Assembly (NCBI GenBank): GCA_964555675.1
Contig: CAZKTU010000163.1
Span: 1-14,948 of the forward strand
DNA length: 14,948 nt
Direction of reading: 5' to 3'
Origin: CAIWXH01 sp964555675
Lineage (GTDB): Bacteria; Chloroflexota; Chloroflexia; Chloroflexales; Chloroflexaceae
Under the pieces are notes generated by a model. The model was not told the origin of the DNA. It saw only the letters and a list, made by a program, of their open reading frames with translations, and did not search any database. Both the position numbers and the translations under genes were made by a program. Positions within the stretch are counted from its first letter, which is position 1, and each line of letters begins with the position of its first letter. Shown in pieces: positions 12,796 to 14,948 of the stretch.

Positions 12796-14948
12796 ATGTC
12801 GAGCAGCCAGCAGTCCGCGTCCGGCGAGGAGGCGCAGATGGGCGGTCGGGCGGAGAGCGAACAGGAGGCCGTGCCCCGTGATGGCGCTCGGGGGCCCGAG
12901 TCGCCCCCGGATCCGCCCTCGGGGACGCGGGTGCGCCCGAACATGCAGGAGCCTGTAGAGCTGCCTCGCGCAGCCGCGCCGCCCGCCGCAACGGCACTTC
13001 CCCAGATTGGCCGGGCGGTGGGGCTGCTGGCTACGGCCATGGTGGTCGCGCCGCTGGCGCAGCTGGCCCTGGGGCGGGGGCTGGTCGCGGCCGGCGTCCT
13101 CGGCTACCTCCTCGCGGTCGGGCTGGCGGCCCTCGGGGCGCGCGGGCATGCCCCGGCGGCGGCCCTGCCCGGGCAGGCGATGCGGCTCCTGGGGCGCGAG
13201 TGGCGGCTCTGGCTGACGGGGGCGGCGCTGCTGCTGGGGGGTGTGGCCTTCAGCGCGAGCGGGGGCAATCGCTATACGCCGGCCAATGTGCTGCCGTGGC
13301 TGGCGGCCGTGGGCTGCTTCCTGGCGGCGCACCTCGACTACAGGCGTCTGGGGGCCGCCCCGCCGTGGCGGGCCTGGCTCACCCGCGAGCGGGCCCTGGC
13401 TTTGGCCGTGCTGGTGGCTATTCTGGCCCTGGGCGCGGCCTTTCGCTTCGCCGCCCTGGGCGATAACCCGCGCGACATGAACAGCGACCAGGCCGAGAAG
13501 CTGCTCGACGTGGGCGAGGTGCTGGCGGGGACGAACTACATCTTCTTCGAGCGCAATACGGGGCGCGAGCCGTGGCAGTTCTACTGGACGGCGGGGCTGA
13601 TCCGGCTGTTCGACCTGCGGCCCGACTATCTGGCGCTGAAGCTGGGCACCTCGCTGATCGGCTGGCTGATGCTGCCGGCGGTGTTTCTGCTGGGCCGTGA
13701 AGTGTTGGGGACGCGGGCGGCGCTGCTGGCGACGCTCTTCGCAGCCGTGGCGAGCTGGGGGGTGATCACGGCCCGCTTCGGGCTGCGCTACCCGCTGGCA
13801 CCCTGCGCGACGGCCTGGACGCTCTTCTTCCTGGTGCGGGGGCTGCGGCGCGACAGCCGCAACAGCCTGCTGCTGGCCGGGGTGTGGATGGGGATCGGGC
13901 TGCAGGGCTACACGGCTTACCGCTTTATGGTGGTGGTGGCGCCGCTGCTCGGCCTGGCCTGGCTCTGGTGGCTGCTGGCCCGGGGGCGCGCCGAGCGGGC
14001 CCGGCGCGTGGTCTGGGACGCGGCCCTCGCGGCGGTGGTGGCGGCCCTGGTGATGCTGCCGCTGATCCGCTATGGGCTCGAGCGGCCCGAGCAGCTGCTC
14101 TACCGGGCGGCGACGCGGCTGACCGACGCCGAGCAGGCCATCGCGGGCAATCCGGGCCTGATCTTCCTCGACAATCTCAAGAACGTCCTGCTGATGTTCA
14201 ACTATACCTGGGATGTGGTCTGGGTGGCCAATCTGCCCGACAGGCCGGCGATGGACCTGGTGCTGGGGTCGCTGCTGGTGGTGGGCGCGGCGGTGTGTCT
14301 GGCCCTGAGCTGGCGCAGCGGCAACCCCTGGCCGGCCCTCACCCTTCTGGCGGGCGTGCTGCTGCTGATTCCCTCGGCGTTGAGCATCGCCTTCCCGGGC
14401 GAGAACCCGAGCGTGGTGCGCACGGGCGGGGCCCTGCCGGCCCTGATGGTGGTCTGCGCGGCTGCGCCGGGAATGATCCTGGAGCTGCTGCGCGGCCTGG
14501 GGCGGCGGCGCCTCTACCTGGGCGGGCTGGCCGGCGCGGCGGCCCTGGGGCTGCTGGTGACGGGGCTGAACCAGCGGCGGGTCTTCGTCGACTACCCGGC
14601 GCAGTATTGCCCGCGGGCCCAGAACGCCTCGGATATCGCGCGCGAGCTGCTGGCCTGGGAGGCGGCGGGGGGCGAGCGCGGGGCGGCCTGGATCGTGGGC
14701 TACCCCCACTGGGTCGACTCGCGGGCGGTGGGCGTCTGGATCGGCGAGATCAGCTTCCCGAACACGGTGATGGGCCCGGACGGGGTGCGCGCGGTCGAGC
14801 TTGGGGGGCGGCCGGGGTGGTTCGTGCTCAACCGCGAGGACCAGGCCGCGCTGCGGGCGCTCTACGAGCGCTACCCCGAGGGCCGCGAGCGCCTGGTCGA
14901 GGGGTCGCTGTGCGACGGGCGCGAGTTTCTGGTCTTCGAGACGCGGCC
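12796..14948 (+). CDS. GT39/PMT-like membrane glycosyltransferase (3' end beyond window)
   Basis: The frame is open from ATG 12796 to the right edge (717 codons visible), with no stop. The first 75 or so residues are hydrophilic and rich in Pro, Glu, Ser and Arg, probably disordered and cytoplasmic. Many membrane helices follow, from residue 76. The loop D-M-N-S-D-Q-A-E-K at 227-235 carries the acidic pair expected in GT39/ArnT-type enzymes, and N-T-G-R-E-P-W-Q-F-Y-W follows. The last part, with an R-A-Q-N-A-S-D-I-A segment, is a soluble domain. Such enzymes move a sugar from a polyprenyl-phosphate carrier to protein or lipid outside the membrane. Substrate and acceptor are unknown. Expression is from its own leaderless promoter, 40 bp after the MFS stop. 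Confidence 0.78.
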   Translation, partial: MSSSQQSASGEEAQMGGRAESEQEAVPRDGARGPESPPDPPSGTRVRPNMQEPVELPRAAAPPAATALPQIGRAVGLLATAMVVAPLAQLALGRGLVAAGVLGYLLAVGLAALGARGHAPAAALPGQAMRLLGREWRLWLTGAALLLGGVAFSASGGNRYTPANVLPWLAAVGCFLAAHLDYRRLGAAPPWRAWLTRERALALAVLVAILALGAAFRFAALGDNPRDMNSDQAEKLLDVGEVLAGTNYIFFERNTGREPWQFYWTAGLIRLFDLRPDYLALKLGTSLIGWLMLPAVFLLGREVLGTRAALLATLFAAVASWGVITARFGLRYPLAPCATAWTLFFLVRGLRRDSRNSLLLAGVWMGIGLQGYTAYRFMVVVAPLLGLAWLWWLLARGRAERARRVVWDAALAAVVAALVMLPLIRYGLERPEQLLYRAATRLTDAEQAIAGNPGLIFLDNLKNVLLMFNYTWDVVWVANLPDRPAMDLVLGSLLVVGAAVCLALSWRSGNPWPALTLLAGVLLLIPSALSIAFPGENPSVVRTGGALPALMVVCAAAPGMILELLRGLGRRRLYLGGLAGAAALGLLVTGLNQRRVFVDYPAQYCPRAQNASDIARELLAWEAAGGERGAAWIVGYPHWVDSRAVGVWIGEISFPNTVMGPDGVRAVELGGRPGWFVLNREDQAALRALYERYPEGRERLVEGSLCDGREFLVFETR

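Noticed and set aside
11605..14709. A 1034-residue minus-strand ORF
   Set aside because: Opposite the MFS and GT39 genes; rich in Q, R, H, P and G with no domain. It is a high-GC shadow of the codon pattern on the other strand.
1..14948. CRISPR arrays, tRNA genes, insertion sequences, prophage
   Set aside because: No regularly spaced repeats, cloverleaf, transposase or phage protein was found by reading both strands.

Overview
The window is very GC-rich (roughly 70% or more by eye). Its gene content fits a Chloroflexota bacterium: a KorAB-type 2-oxoacid:ferredoxin oxidoreductase, a 7TM-PAS-GAF histidine kinase, a CrtQ/HpnB-like glycosyltransferase, a GT39-like membrane protein and a TL5/CTC-type L25. 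This placement is inferred from gene style; there is no rRNA gene to confirm it. Most genes are single units or divergent/convergent pairs, with sigma70-like promoters (TATAAT, TATACT, TATAGT or TATCAT at -10).

Left part (1-2850): the 3' end of korB is followed, with a Shine-Dalgarno overlapping its stop, by a small gene interrupted by an in-frame TGA at 448-450. Reading the TGA as selenocysteine gives a complete 83-residue Rdx/SelW-family protein with a C-x-x-U redox motif, and a bacterial-SECIS-like hairpin follows the TGA. This is the most notable item in the window and an ordinary ORF finder misses it. Convergent to it is a shortened cyanophycin-synthetase-like protein that lacks the ATP-grasp domain and has a degenerate P-loop. 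Divergent from that are a class I SAM methyltransferase gene and then a hypothetical gene.

Middle part (2850-6750): a MOSC-domain protein and a lipoprotein S41/PDZ peptidase lie on the minus strand. A PLP aminotransferase (LysN/MocR-like fold) lies on the plus strand, and its stop codon sits inside the -10 box of the RNase P RNA gene (rnpB, about 6221-6674). rnpB ends in a strong hairpin terminator.

Right part (6750-14948): an orphan hybrid histidine-kinase-type sensor (7TM, PAS, GAF, HisKA, HATPase) is divergent from a family 2 glycosyltransferase. Next come two hairpins, ribosomal protein L25 (minus strand, with a roughly 90-nt leader), a DHA2-type MFS exporter with an almost consensus promoter and a palindromic operator, and a large GT39-like membrane glycosyltransferase. 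The last has a leaderless promoter and runs off the right edge.

No tRNA, CRISPR array, insertion sequence or phage gene was seen.
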